This document shows, one piece after another, positions 26,309-35,516 of a DNA stretch of 64,000 nucleotides. This stretch comes from CAMCYM01 sp964405405 (GTDB lineage: Bacteria; Bacteroidota; Bacteroidia; Flavobacteriales_D; Sanyastnellaceae): assembly GCA_964405405.1 (NCBI GenBank), contig CAYONT010000006.1, positions 18,134 to 82,133 of the forward strand, read 5' to 3'. The notes under the pieces are model-generated. The model had not been told where the DNA came from and made no database searches. It was given only the letters and a program-made list of their open reading frames with translations. The position numbers and the translations under genes were made by a program. Within the stretch, counting starts at the first letter, position 1. Each line of letters starts with the position of its first letter.

Positions 26309-27631
26309 ATGGCCGAGATCATTCGAATGCCCAAGTTGAGCGACACCATGACCGAAGGGGTCGTTGCCACGTGGCTCAAACAGGTAGGAGACGTTGTTGC
26401 AAGTGGAGAATTGCTCGCCGAAATCGAGACCGACAAGGCGACCATGGAGTTCGAGTCGTTCCACGACGGGGTTCTTCTGCACATTGGCGTACCCGCTGGG
26501 GGGGCTGCCCCGGTGGACAGTTTGCTGTGCATCATTGGAGCCGCGGGCGAGGACATCGCGGGTTTGCTCGCGGGCGATGCTGCACCGGTTTCCCAGGCGG
26601 CGGCCGCTCCTACTCCGGCGCCAGCAGCCGCAACGGTTCCCGCTGCGGTGCCCGCCCCGGTTGTGGCCCCGGCCCCGGTTGTCGCCCCGACCCCGGTTGT
26701 GGCCGTCGCTTCGGCTCCAGCCCTTTCCCCCGCTCCCGCGTTGGCTGCCGCGGCGACAGCCGTCCCAGCACAAGTCGGTATGGATGGTCGCATCAAAGTC
26801 AGCCCCTTGGCCCGCAAGTTGGCTGAGGCAAAGGGCCTGGCCATCCACCAAATTCCAGGTTCGGGAGAAGGCGGCCGCATCGTCAAGCGCGATGTGGAGT
26901 CCTTCCAGCCCGCCGTTCATCCGGCGGTCACTGCCGGAACCGCAGGGGTGGAGCACTTCACGGAAGTGCCTGTCTCCCAGATGCGGAAGACCATTGCCCG
27001 CAGGTTGGCCGAGAGCAAGTTCAGTGCGCCGCACTTCTATCTGTCCCTGACCATCGACATGGACAACGCCATCGCCGCCCGGGCGCAGATGAACGCGGCT
27101 GCGTCAGTCAAGGTCAGCTTCAATGACTTGGTGGTCAAGGCGACCGCTCTCGCGCTCAGGAAGCACCCGGCTGTCAACAGCGCATGGCTCGGCGACCGGA
27201 TTCGATACAACGAACACGTGCACATCGGGGTGGCCGTCGCGGTTGAGGATGGCTTGCTGGTGCCCGTAGTTCGCCACGCCGATGGAAAATCCTTGACCCA
27301 GATCAACCAGGAGGTCAAGGACTACGCTGCCCGAGCCAAGGACAAGAAGTTGCAACCCGCGGATTGGGAAGGCAACACCTTCACCATTTCTAACTTGGGG
27401 ATGTTTGGCATCGATTCGTTCACGGCCATCATCAATCCGCCTGATGCTTGCATCTTGGCGGTGGGGGGCATTCAGCAGGTGCCTGTGGTGAAGAATGGGG
27501 CCGTGGTGCCAGGCAACACGATGACCGTAACGCTCAGCTGCGACCACCGGGTGGTCGATGGGGCAACGGGTGCTGCGTTCCTGGCGCAACTGAAAGCATA
27601 CTTGGAGCAGCCGGTGACGATGCTCGTGTGA
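26309..27631 (+). CDS. pdhC: Pyruvate dehydrogenase E2, dihydrolipoamide acetyltransferase
   Basis: A 440-residue core subunit of the pyruvate dehydrogenase complex. The lipoyl domain (about residues 1-80) carries the lipoylated lysine in EIETDKATMEF. A very Ala/Pro-rich linker (about 90-155, PAPVVAPAPVVAPTP) gives the arm flexibility. The E3-binding domain is near 160-195 (KVSPLARKLAEAKGL, IPGSGEGGRIVKRDV). The catalytic domain contains FTISNLGMFGIDSF and the active-site SCDHRVVDGATGAAF. It lies 62 nt after pdhA and 4 nt before recG. Confidence 0.96.
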   Translation: MAEIIRMPKLSDTMTEGVVATWLKQVGDVVASGELLAEIETDKATMEFESFHDGVLLHIGVPAGGAAPVDSLLCIIGAAGEDIAGLLAGDAAPVSQAAAAPTPAPAAATVPAAVPAPVVAPAPVVAPTPVVAVASAPALSPAPALAAAATAVPAQVGMDGRIKVSPLARKLAEAKGLAIHQIPGSGEGGRIVKRDVESFQPAVHPAVTAGTAGVEHFTEVPVSQMRKTIARRLAESKFSAPHFYLSLTIDMDNAIAARAQMNAAASVKVSFNDLVVKATALALRKHPAVNSAWLGDRIRYNEHVHIGVAVAVEDGLLVPVVRHADGKSLTQINQEVKDYAARAKDKKLQPADWEGNTFTISNLGMFGIDSFTAIINPPDACILAVGGIQQVPVVKNGAVVPGNTMTVTLSCDHRVVDGATGAAFLAQLKAYLEQPVTMLV

Positions 27632-27635
27632 GCCC

Positions 27636-29750
27636 ATGTCGGGTCCGTTGCGTTCCTTGGACACGCCGGTGCACTTTTTGAAGGGCGTCGGTCCCCAACG
27701 GGCGGAGTGGCTGCGCGAGGAACTGGGCATTGACACTGCGGGGGATCTCTTGGAGATGCTCCCCTTCCGCTACGAGGATCGGTCCAAGTTCCTGCAAATT
27801 GCTCATTTGCAGTCGGATGTAGCTGCAGTCCAAATCCGGGGCAAAATTGTCCAATGCACGGAGGTGACCGGAAAGGGGGGCGGGAAGCGTCTCGTGGCCC
27901 AATTGCGGGACGAAACGGGGATGTTGGAGCTGGTCTGGTTCAAAGGCATCCGTTGGATCCAAAAGTCCTTGCCGCAGCAGGAGGAGGTGGTGGTGTTTGG
28001 GAAGCCGGCGTGGTTTGGGGGGAGGTGGAACGTGAGCCACCCCGAGGTGGAACGGTGGTCCCAGTTTGAAGCTCGGCAAGGATTGGGGTTGCAACCGGTC
28101 TACAGCACCACGGAGCGCCTGTCCTCGCGTGGGCTGGGTTCGCAGGGTCTGGCAAGGCTGATACGTGGCGTCTTGTCCGACCCCGGTTTCGAGATTCCTG
28201 AGTCTCTGCCGGCTGCTTGGCTGGCGGAATGGGGATTCCCATCTCGTTCGGAAGCTTTCCGGACTGCCCATGCGCCTTCCGACGCGGCTTCATTGGAGCA
28301 GGCCTTGCGTCGGTTGCGTTGGGAGGAGTTGTTTTTCATGCAGTGGTCGCTAGGCAAGCGAAAGCGGGCCATGACGCAAGGCATGGCGGGGGTCCGGTTC
28401 GAGCGGGTCGGGGAGTTGGTGAATCGGTTTTATGCGCACCACCTGCCTTTTGCATTGACAGGGGCACAGAAACGGGTGATCAAGGAGATCCGTGCCGATG
28501 TGAACACGGGACACCACATGAACCGGTTGTTGCAGGGGGATGTCGGCAGCGGAAAGACCGTGGTGGCTCTGTTGGTAGCCCTGTTGGCTGCCGACAACGG
28601 ATTCCAAACCTGCCTCATGGCGCCGACGGAGATCCTGGCGAACCAGCATTATGCTTCGTTCCGGGAGTTGCTGGCGGGCATGCCAGTGGAGGTCGCCCTG
28701 TTGACGGGTTCCGTCAAGCCGTCGGCACGGCGGCCTATTTTGGAGGGTTTGGCAGGGGGAACGGTCCATCTGGTGATTGGCACGCATGCCTTGATTGAGC
28801 CCGTGGTTCAGTTTCGGAACCTGGGTTTGGCCATCATCGACGAACAACATCGCTTCGGGGTGCAACAACGGGCCCGGCTGTGGGCGAAGGCTGCGGTGCC
28901 CCCGCACGTGCTGGTGATGACGGCGACGCCCATTCCCCGGACACTGGCCATGACGGCTTACGGCGATTTGGATGTCAGCGTGATCGATGAGTTGCCTCCA
29001 GGGCGCAAACCCATTCGCACGGTGCATCGCACGGATGCCGCGCGCATGGGGGTTTTTCAGTTTTTGGAAGAGGAGATGGCGCGTGGACGCCAAGTGTATG
29101 TGGTGTACCCCTTGATTGAGGAGAGTGCCACGCTGGATCACAAGGACCTCATGGACGGTTACGAGTCCCTTTCCCGTCGTTTTCCGCTCCCGGATTATCG
29201 AATCAGCATCGTTCACGGCCGCATGCGTCCAGAGGACAAGGACCAGGAAATGCAGCGGTTTCAATCGGGACTGACCCAAATTTTGGTAGCGACAACGGTG
29301 ATCGAGGTGGGGGTGAATGTCCCCAACGCCTCGGTGATGGTGGTAGAGAGTGCCGAGCGCTTCGGGCTGGCCCAGTTACACCAGTTGCGTGGGCGGGTGG
29401 GAAGGGGGGCCGAGCAGAGTTTCTGCATCCTCATGACCCGGGAGGAACTGAGTCGAGATGCCCGATTGCGGATGGAAACCATGTGCCGAACGACAGATGG
29501 TTTCGAGATCGCGGAGGTGGACATGGAGTTGCGGGGACCGGGGGACTTGATGGGCACGCAGCAATCGGGTGTGCCGGACTTGAAGATGGCGGATTTGATG
29601 CGGGATCGGGATTTGCTCATGGTGGCTCGGCAGGTGGTGATGGATTTGTTGGATCGGGATCCTGATTGGATGTTGCCGGAGCATGCGGTTTTGCAGGACG
29701 CGTTTCAAAGGGTGCGCACCCGTCGGTCGGATTGGAGCAGGATTTCTTGA
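27636..29750 (+). CDS. recG: ATP-dependent DNA helicase RecG
   Basis: A 704-residue helicase that remodels stalled replication forks and branches Holliday junctions. The N-terminal wedge/OB region (about 1-240) includes FLKGVGPQRAEWL and a beta-barrel segment. The motor has Walker A GDVGSGKTVVALL near residue 300, the DEAH-like box IIDEQHRFGVQQRARL, motif III MTATPIPRTLAMT, and C-terminal motifs VVYPLIEESATLDHK, ATTVIEVGVNVPNASVMV and QLHQLRGRVGRG. The length is normal. It starts 4 nt after pdhC and probably shares its transcript. Confidence 0.97.
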   Translation: MSGPLRSLDTPVHFLKGVGPQRAEWLREELGIDTAGDLLEMLPFRYEDRSKFLQIAHLQSDVAAVQIRGKIVQCTEVTGKGGGKRLVAQLRDETGMLELVWFKGIRWIQKSLPQQEEVVVFGKPAWFGGRWNVSHPEVERWSQFEARQGLGLQPVYSTTERLSSRGLGSQGLARLIRGVLSDPGFEIPESLPAAWLAEWGFPSRSEAFRTAHAPSDAASLEQALRRLRWEELFFMQWSLGKRKRAMTQGMAGVRFERVGELVNRFYAHHLPFALTGAQKRVIKEIRADVNTGHHMNRLLQGDVGSGKTVVALLVALLAADNGFQTCLMAPTEILANQHYASFRELLAGMPVEVALLTGSVKPSARRPILEGLAGGTVHLVIGTHALIEPVVQFRNLGLAIIDEQHRFGVQQRARLWAKAAVPPHVLVMTATPIPRTLAMTAYGDLDVSVIDELPPGRKPIRTVHRTDAARMGVFQFLEEEMARGRQVYVVYPLIEESATLDHKDLMDGYESLSRRFPLPDYRISIVHGRMRPEDKDQEMQRFQSGLTQILVATTVIEVGVNVPNASVMVVESAERFGLAQLHQLRGRVGRGAEQSFCILMTREELSRDARLRMETMCRTTDGFEIAEVDMELRGPGDLMGTQQSGVPDLKMADLMRDRDLLMVARQVVMDLLDRDPDWMLPEHAVLQDAFQRVRTRRSDWSRIS

Positions 29751-29760
29751 ACTTCGCCAC

Positions 29761-31833
29761 ATGAAATCGGGATTTCTGGGATGGTTGTTGGCTGGGTTGG
29801 TGGCTGCCTCACTCGCGGCATGGGCGTTGGGTCGTTTGCAAACGCGGGTGCCCGTAGCCGATGCGACCGATTGGATGGGGGATGGATTCACGGTTTGGGA
29901 GCAATGGGATGGACGGGCGGCCCGGTGGATTCCCTATCCGTGGTTGGAGGCCCGGTCGGGTTCGTTGGCCTGGGAGGGGGAGTGGCTGGCCTTGGGCGCA
30001 GTGGAGGATGCAGGAGGATTGGGCATCGCAGCGGATTGGCGTGCAGCCGATGCGCAAGGAGTGGCGGGTGTTCGGCAGGTGGAGGCGTGGAATTCGGTCG
30101 CTGTGACTCGGTTCCGGGGGGATTCAGCCGGCGTGGAACTCTGGCATATTTTTCCGCCGGAGAAGATGGATTTGGACCAGGTAGCGGGGTGGGTCTTGGC
30201 CCCAGGGTGGGAAGCCCGCGTTTCTCGGGGCGGCATCTTGTTGGGGACTGAGGCTGCTTGGACCCGTTTCTCGGACGTTCCGGGCGAGATGGCAGCAGCC
30301 TGGCATGGTCGGCGGCATGGCTACCACCGGTTGCAACGCACGGACGCTGCGGGTGGCGTCTTTTGGGCCAGTTTCTTTGCCCCCATGGAGGAATCGGGTC
30401 GTTGGGGGGCCTGGACGGGGACCGAATGGCAGGGTGGAATGGAGGTGGATGCTGACCCTGGGGCGGCCGTTTTGCCATCGGAATGGACTTTTTTAACTGG
30501 GGGGACTCGTGAGGATTGGGCATCCATTCGCATCCGGCGGGAGGATGTTCATGGGCCGGAACCCGATACCTTGCTGGTGGGCCGTTGGAACGGGACGGTG
30601 GCAACGCTTCGTGCCCAAGCTGGGGGGACGATCCATTGTTGGGGTTGGAGCGATACCGTGGGGTTGGCGGAGGCCTACGCTGGCTGGGGACTTCGGCCCG
30701 ACAGCCTGGGGGCACGCTATGCGGTCCAGCGGGATGGTTTGGTCCGCTGGGATGGCACAGAGGAAGAGGTACGGCGGAATCGCGCAAGCTGGGAAGCTTG
30801 GCGGGCCCAGGATTTGGGTGCGAACGTGGATGCGGGATTTGAACAAAAGGACGGTTGGTGGTGGGACGGCGAGCGAACTTGGGGAGGAAGCTTGCGCCCT
30901 GGGGGACGCATGGCATGGACCACGGCCACTTCCGATGGCGGCGGCCGGGGAGGACAGGCCGTGGCTTCCGTCTTGCCTCCGGTGCTGGAACCTGCGGTCG
31001 ATTCGACGGAAACGGAGCAGGAAGTGGCCCCATCGGCGGAGAACCGAGCCATGGGCACGGTGCGCAACCACCGGACCGGTGGAACCATGACCTGCCGCTG
31101 GGAATCGGGGCAGATTCGAGCGCGTGAGGGGGAGGTGGAGGTTTGGACGGTAGCAGCACCCGAAAAGGCTCCTCCTTTCCACCGGGTGTTTGAAGTGGAC
31201 CTTTACCGGAATGGAAAGTTCCAAACCGCCTACGCCCAACCCAACTCAGGTTTACACTTGGTGGATGTTTTGGGCCGGGAGGCCACCGGTTTCCCTTTGC
31301 GTTCGGGTTCATCCCGCGTCACGGCGTGGTGGGTGGCTGATTATGACCGTGACCAGCAGTTTCGGTTCCTGGTGGCTTTTGAGGATGGTTCGCTGAAGAA
31401 TTGGCGAGATGAAGGCCAGCCCACACCCGGCTGGAATTTCCAACCCTCCTCGCATGGTGCCATCACCTACTTGGAGCCCATTCGGGTGGGCAGCAAAGAT
31501 TACCTGTTTGCGGGCCACCGGGATGGCTTTGTTCGACTCCTGAGTCGGTCCGGAGAAGACCGAGCGACCACTGCGGTCCGTGTCCCTTCAGGTCAGGTGC
31601 CCGCCTTCCGGCTCGGGGCGACCATCGAGACTTCCACCGTGCTCTACTTCGACGCGGAAGGCGTGTTGCAGGAGCGTACGTTCGGAGACAACCGGGCTGT
31701 GGGATTGTCCGGAAAGGCAAAAGGGGACAGCGTGAGGCTGGAAGACACCGACGGCGACGGAAAACCCGAAGTCATCGTGATACAGGGCGGCAAGCGCAAG
31801 GTGTTCAACGCCCGGAACGAACCCGTGGGCTGA
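29761..31833 (+). CDS. Tryptophan-rich exported protein of unknown function
   Basis: A 690-residue protein with an N-terminal membrane anchor or signal (MKSGFLGWLLAGLVAASLAA) and an otherwise soluble, probably periplasmic body. It holds about 40 tryptophans, many in short blade-like patches (DGFTVWEQWDG, GWWWDGERTWGG). The last 180 residues look like propeller repeats: VADYDRDQQFRFLVAFEDGS, YLFAGHRDGFVRLLSRSG and DTDGDGKPEVIVIQGGK, the last FG-GAP-like. No T9SS sorting domain is visible. ATG 29761 is chosen over the longer frame because it begins the signal segment. It lies 10 nt after recG. I do not recognise the family. Confidence 0.7.
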   Translation: MKSGFLGWLLAGLVAASLAAWALGRLQTRVPVADATDWMGDGFTVWEQWDGRAARWIPYPWLEARSGSLAWEGEWLALGAVEDAGGLGIAADWRAADAQGVAGVRQVEAWNSVAVTRFRGDSAGVELWHIFPPEKMDLDQVAGWVLAPGWEARVSRGGILLGTEAAWTRFSDVPGEMAAAWHGRRHGYHRLQRTDAAGGVFWASFFAPMEESGRWGAWTGTEWQGGMEVDADPGAAVLPSEWTFLTGGTREDWASIRIRREDVHGPEPDTLLVGRWNGTVATLRAQAGGTIHCWGWSDTVGLAEAYAGWGLRPDSLGARYAVQRDGLVRWDGTEEEVRRNRASWEAWRAQDLGANVDAGFEQKDGWWWDGERTWGGSLRPGGRMAWTTATSDGGGRGGQAVASVLPPVLEPAVDSTETEQEVAPSAENRAMGTVRNHRTGGTMTCRWESGQIRAREGEVEVWTVAAPEKAPPFHRVFEVDLYRNGKFQTAYAQPNSGLHLVDVLGREATGFPLRSGSSRVTAWWVADYDRDQQFRFLVAFEDGSLKNWRDEGQPTPGWNFQPSSHGAITYLEPIRVGSKDYLFAGHRDGFVRLLSRSGEDRATTAVRVPSGQVPAFRLGATIETSTVLYFDAEGVLQERTFGDNRAVGLSGKAKGDSVRLEDTDGDGKPEVIVIQGGKRKVFNARNEPVG

Positions 31834-31862
31834 AGCCCAACAAGCGTTTCCTCCGTTACGGC

Positions 31863-33002
31863 TCAACCCAGCACGCTGCGGCTGATGACAATGCGTTGCA
31901 CCTCACTGGTGCCCTCATAAATCTGGGTAATCTTCGCGTCCCGCATGAGCCGCTCCACGTGGTACTCCTTCACATACCCGTATCCTCCGTGGATTTGAAC
32001 GGCCTCCACCGTGGTGCGCATCGCTACCTCAGACGCATAGAGTTTTGCCATGCTGGAGGCCAAATCATAATCCTCCCCCTGGTCCTTGAGCCAAGCCGCT
32101 TTGATCACCAAGTGCCGCGCGGCCTCAATTTGGGTCGCCATGTCGGCCAGCTTGAAAGCGATGGCTTGGTGTTTCGAGATCTCCTGACCAAAGGCTTTCC
32201 GCTGCTTGGAGTACGCCAAGGCCAGTTCATAGGCTCCCGAGGCGATGCCCAAGGCCTGCGCTGCGATGCCGATGCGGCCCCCAGCCAGGGTTTTCATGGC
32301 GAACTTGAATCCGAAACCGTCTGCTCCGATCCGGTTCTCCTTCGGAACCTTGACGTCTTGAAACATGAGGGTGTGCGTGTCGCTGCCCCGAATTCCCAAC
32401 TTGTCCTCCTTGGCTCCGACGATGAAACCCGGCATGCCCCGCTCGACGATGAGGGCGTTGATGCCCCGGTGGCCCAAGGCAGCATCCGTTTGGGCAATCA
32501 CCAAGTACACCGAGGCTGAACTGCCGTTGGTGATCCAGTTCTTGGTGCCGTTGAGCAGGTAGTGGTCGCCCATGTCCACGGCGGTGGTTCGCTGGGAAGT
32601 GGCATCTGAACCGGCTTCGGGCTCCGAGAGGCAGAAGGCCCCAATTTTGGCGCCGGAAGCCAGCGGGACCAAGTACTTCTGCTTTTGTTCCTCGGTTCCG
32701 AAGGCAGCCAATCCGTAACAAACCAAGGAGTTGTTCACGCTCATGCACACGCTAGCCGATGCGTCGATCTTGGAGATTTCTTCCATGGCCAGCGCGTAGC
32801 TAACGGTGTCCATTCCCGAACCACCGTATGCGGTTTCGACCATCATGCCCATGAACCCAAGTTCCCCCAACTGCCTGATCTCCTCGGCAGGGAAACGTTG
32901 TTCGCGGTCCCGCTCGATGACTCCGGGCAGCAGGACGTTTTGGGCGAAGTCGCGGGCGGCGTCACGCACCGCCAATTGTTCTTCCGTGAAATCGAAATTC
33001 AT
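31863..33002 (-). CDS. Acyl-CoA dehydrogenase
   Basis: A 379-residue FAD enzyme that introduces the first double bond in fatty or branched acyl-CoA oxidation. Signatures: helical N terminus MNFDFTEEQLAVRDAARDFA, flavin motif FCLSEPEAGSDATS near residue 125, WITNGSSASVYLVIAQT, and the C-terminal IHGGYGYVKEYHVERLMRD with the catalytic glutamate in IYEGTSEVQRIVI. Length and sequence resemble short-chain/butyryl-CoA dehydrogenases, but chain-length specificity cannot be fixed by eye. It is divergent from anmK. Confidence 0.94.
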   Translation of the reverse strand: MNFDFTEEQLAVRDAARDFAQNVLLPGVIERDREQRFPAEEIRQLGELGFMGMMVETAYGGSGMDTVSYALAMEEISKIDASASVCMSVNNSLVCYGLAAFGTEEQKQKYLVPLASGAKIGAFCLSEPEAGSDATSQRTTAVDMGDHYLLNGTKNWITNGSSASVYLVIAQTDAALGHRGINALIVERGMPGFIVGAKEDKLGIRGSDTHTLMFQDVKVPKENRIGADGFGFKFAMKTLAGGRIGIAAQALGIASGAYELALAYSKQRKAFGQEISKHQAIAFKLADMATQIEAARHLVIKAAWLKDQGEDYDLASSMAKLYASEVAMRTTVEAVQIHGGYGYVKEYHVERLMRDAKITQIYEGTSEVQRIVISRSVLG

Positions 33003-33054
33003 TGTTCGTTCTGTCGGATGTTTGTCAACGGAGCCCGATGGCTCCGCTTCTGGA

Positions 33055-34218
33055 ATGGAACGCGAAGATACACAGACGGGGACCGAAGCTACCCGCAGAG
33101 GACGAAAGAGGGTCTCGGTTTACCGGGTCTTGGGCATGATGAGCGGAACATCGCTGGATGGGATGGATGCGGCCGTCTCCGAGTTCCGATTCGAACCGGG
33201 GGAGGGAGGTTCAGAGGGGGGGCGGTGGAGTGGGGAGATGCTGCAGTTCGAGGGGTGGACGTTTCCCGAGGAGTGGCGGGATCGTTTGGCCTGTTTGCCG
33301 CATGCGACGGCCTTGGAATGGCATCGGACGGCAGCGGAATGGAGCACTTGGTGTGGGCAGCAGGCCCGGGAACGGCTGGATCTGACGGGTGTGCAACTGG
33401 CTGGTTTTCATGGCCAAACCGTCTTCCATCAACCGGATCAGGGCTTCACAACGCAATTGGCTTCGGGCGCGCATCTGCACGCTGCGCTCGGGGGCATGCC
33501 GGTGGTCTGTGATTTCCGCTCTTTGGATGTGGCCTTGGGGGGGCAGGGAGCGCCTTTGGTCCCGTTGGTGGATGCGTTGCTGTTTTCGGATGTTCCGGCT
33601 TGTCTGAACCTGGGGGGATTCTCGAACATCAGTTTCACGGATGGCCGGGGGCAACGAATTGCCTGGGATGTGGGACCCTGCAATCTCCTGCTGAACGCGT
33701 TAGCGGGCCGGTTGGGGGCGGATTGTGACCGGGATGGGCTGTGGGCGGCCGAGGGCACGGTCGATGCGGCGTTGTGGCGGGAGTGGATGGGGTTGCCGTA
33801 CCATGGAGCGGTGGGGCCTCGGAGCTTGGGTCGGGAGTGGCTGGAGGCGCAGGTGCTGACGAAGTTGGAGGGCTGGGAGGGGGACCGCGGTGTACGGGAC
33901 GCCTTGGCGACAGCGACGCACTATGTGGCCTCCACGGTGCGGGCCGCTGTGGCGGGCAGGACCACCTGGATCACAGGCGGCGGTGCCCACAACCGGTACC
34001 TCATGGCCTTGCTGGCCGCCCCGCCCGGCCCGCACCTCACCGGCCCCCCCGTGCCGATTGCGCCCGCCGCACAGCGCTGGATCGATGGCAAAGAGGCCCA
34101 CGCCTTCGGCTTTTTGGCCCTGCGCCGCGCCCTGGGCCTCGAGACGGCCTGGCCCACTGTGACCGGGGCCAGCAGACCCTCTTGCGGCGGCGCGCTCTGG
34201 GGCCACTTCGTGCCCTGA
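33055..34218 (+). CDS. anmK: Anhydro-N-acetylmuramic acid kinase
   Basis: About 387 residues. The enzyme opens and phosphorylates 1,6-anhydro-MurNAc from recycled peptidoglycan to MurNAc-6-phosphate. The hallmark YRVLGMMSGTSLDGMDAAVS lies near residues 23-42. FHGQTVFHQPDQG, CDFRSLDVALGGQGAPLVPL, NLGGFSNISF and AWDVGPCNLLLN follow, with TWITGGGAHNRYLM near the end. ATG 33055 keeps the first beta strand before the MSGTS loop; ATG 33136 would cut into the fold. No murQ or nagA lies nearby. Confidence 0.92.
   Translation: MEREDTQTGTEATRRGRKRVSVYRVLGMMSGTSLDGMDAAVSEFRFEPGEGGSEGGRWSGEMLQFEGWTFPEEWRDRLACLPHATALEWHRTAAEWSTWCGQQARERLDLTGVQLAGFHGQTVFHQPDQGFTTQLASGAHLHAALGGMPVVCDFRSLDVALGGQGAPLVPLVDALLFSDVPACLNLGGFSNISFTDGRGQRIAWDVGPCNLLLNALAGRLGADCDRDGLWAAEGTVDAALWREWMGLPYHGAVGPRSLGREWLEAQVLTKLEGWEGDRGVRDALATATHYVASTVRAAVAGRTTWITGGGAHNRYLMALLAAPPGPHLTGPPVPIAPAAQRWIDGKEAHAFGFLALRRALGLETAWPTVTGASRPSCGGALWGHFVP
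33063..33070 (-). promoter_or_regulatory. Candidate -7 box (TATCTTCG) of the acyl-CoA dehydrogenase gene
   Basis: TATCTTCG on the minus strand, the same octamer as at tyrS and the glycosyltransferase gene, about 60 nt before ATG 33002. No matching TTG upstream, and it lies just inside the assumed anmK start. Confidence 0.3.
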
Positions 34219-34235
34219 ACTGCTCGCGCGCTTGC

Positions 34236-34243
34236 TATCTTCG
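34236..34243 (+). promoter_or_regulatory. Candidate -7 box (TATCTTCG) of the amino-acid dehydrogenase gene
   Basis: TATCTTCG in the short gap after anmK, 33 nt before ATG 34277. No TTG at -33, so support rests only on identity with the other TATCTTCG boxes. Confidence 0.3.
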
Positions 34244-34276
34244 CGCCGCGCCGCTCCCCAGGCGGCCCTGCGAACG

Positions 34277-35506
34277 ATGAAAGACCTGCTCAAATTGTAC
34301 GAGGCGCGCCAGCCCGAGGTGGTTTTCGAATGGCATGACCCGGAAACGGAAGCTGTGGGATGGGTGGTCATCCACTCTTTGCGGGGCGGCGCCGCAGGCG
34401 GCGGCACCCGCATGCACGCTGCCCTGGACAAGCGAGAGGTGGAGAGTTTGGCCAAGACCATGGAAATCAAATTCACGGTCAGCGGACCCCAAATCGGGGG
34501 GGCAAAAAGCGGCATCCGGTTCGATCCGGCCGATCCGCGCAAGCGCGGCGTCCTTGAACGCTGGTACCGGGCTGTGGCCCCGCTCCTCAAGCACTATTAT
34601 GGGACGGGTGGCGACATGAACGTCGACGAAATCCACGAGGTGATTCCGCTGACCGAGCGCACCGGGGTTTGGCACCCGCAGGAGGGCGTGTTCACAGGCC
34701 ACTTCAAGCCCGATGAAACGCAGAAAGTTCGGCGCATCGGCAACCTCCGGCAGGGCGTCTCTCAACCGGTGGAGGACCTGGCCTTATCGCCCGACGTAAC
34801 CCGCAAGTACCGGGTAGCTGACCTGATCACGGGATTCGGTGTGGCGGAATCTGTCCGGCATTACTTCCAAATCTATGGGGGCGAGCTGGCGGGCAAGCGG
34901 GTCATCGTGCAAGGTTGGGGCAACGTAGGCGCTGCCGCCGCTTACTACCTCGCCGAAGCAGGCGCTGTGGTGGTGGGCATCATCGACCGGGTCGGGGGCA
35001 TCCTGGCTCCTGAGGGCCTGGGGCCCGAGGAGGTGACCGAGCTGTTCCTGGCGAAGACGGGCAACGCCCTGGTGGCTCCGCATTTGCGTCCTTTTTCGGA
35101 GGTGAATGGCCAAATCTGGGACACCCCGGCCGACATCTTCCTCCCCTGTGCCGCCTCCCGGCTCGTGACTGAGGACCAACTGGACCGCATGTTGGCCGCC
35201 GGGGTTTCCCTGATTTCGAGCGGGGCGAACGTCCCCTTCGCGGACGAAGCGATCTTCTACGGCCCCATCGCTGAGAAGGCGGACCGCCACATGGCGGTCA
35301 TTCCGGACTTCATCGCGAACTGTGGCATGGCCCGGGTCTTTGCCTACCTCATGGGCGATGCCGACGTGGACTTGAGCGACGCAGCCATCTTCCAGGACAC
35401 CAGCGCGACCATCCGCCGGGCCTTGGAGGCGACCCATGCTCGGAATCCGGACCGCACGGAATTGACAGCGACCGCCTTCGCCATCGCCCTCGAGCAGCTG
35501 GTCTGA
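34277..35506 (+). CDS. Glu/Leu/Phe/Val dehydrogenase family protein
   Basis: A 409-residue NAD(P)-dependent amino-acid dehydrogenase catalysing reversible oxidative deamination to a 2-oxo acid. The N-terminal catalytic domain has MEIKFTVSGPQIGGAKSGI with the catalytic-site lysine in GGAKSG, and YGTGGDMNVDEI. The Rossmann domain has VIVQGWGNVGAAAAYYLAEA near residue 215. SSGANVPF and PDFIANCGM occur near the end. Bacteroidota proteins of this form are often annotated Glu dehydrogenase; substrate preference is not readable. ATG 34277 is chosen from several in-frame starts because the conserved N terminus MKDLLKLYEARQP begins there. Confidence 0.9.
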   Translation: MKDLLKLYEARQPEVVFEWHDPETEAVGWVVIHSLRGGAAGGGTRMHAALDKREVESLAKTMEIKFTVSGPQIGGAKSGIRFDPADPRKRGVLERWYRAVAPLLKHYYGTGGDMNVDEIHEVIPLTERTGVWHPQEGVFTGHFKPDETQKVRRIGNLRQGVSQPVEDLALSPDVTRKYRVADLITGFGVAESVRHYFQIYGGELAGKRVIVQGWGNVGAAAAYYLAEAGAVVVGIIDRVGGILAPEGLGPEEVTELFLAKTGNALVAPHLRPFSEVNGQIWDTPADIFLPCAASRLVTEDQLDRMLAAGVSLISSGANVPFADEAIFYGPIAEKADRHMAVIPDFIANCGMARVFAYLMGDADVDLSDAAIFQDTSATIRRALEATHARNPDRTELTATAFAIALEQLV

Positions 35507-35516
35507 GGGAGAAAAA

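Noticed and set aside
25143..27034. Long minus-strand frames over pdhA and pdhC (384 and 342 residues)
   Set aside because: Both overlie clear pyruvate dehydrogenase genes. Their lengths follow from high GC content at the third codon position.
29888..31312. 474-residue minus-strand frame over the Trp-rich gene
   Set aside because: Pro/Arg-rich shadow of TGG and GGN codons in the plus-strand gene.
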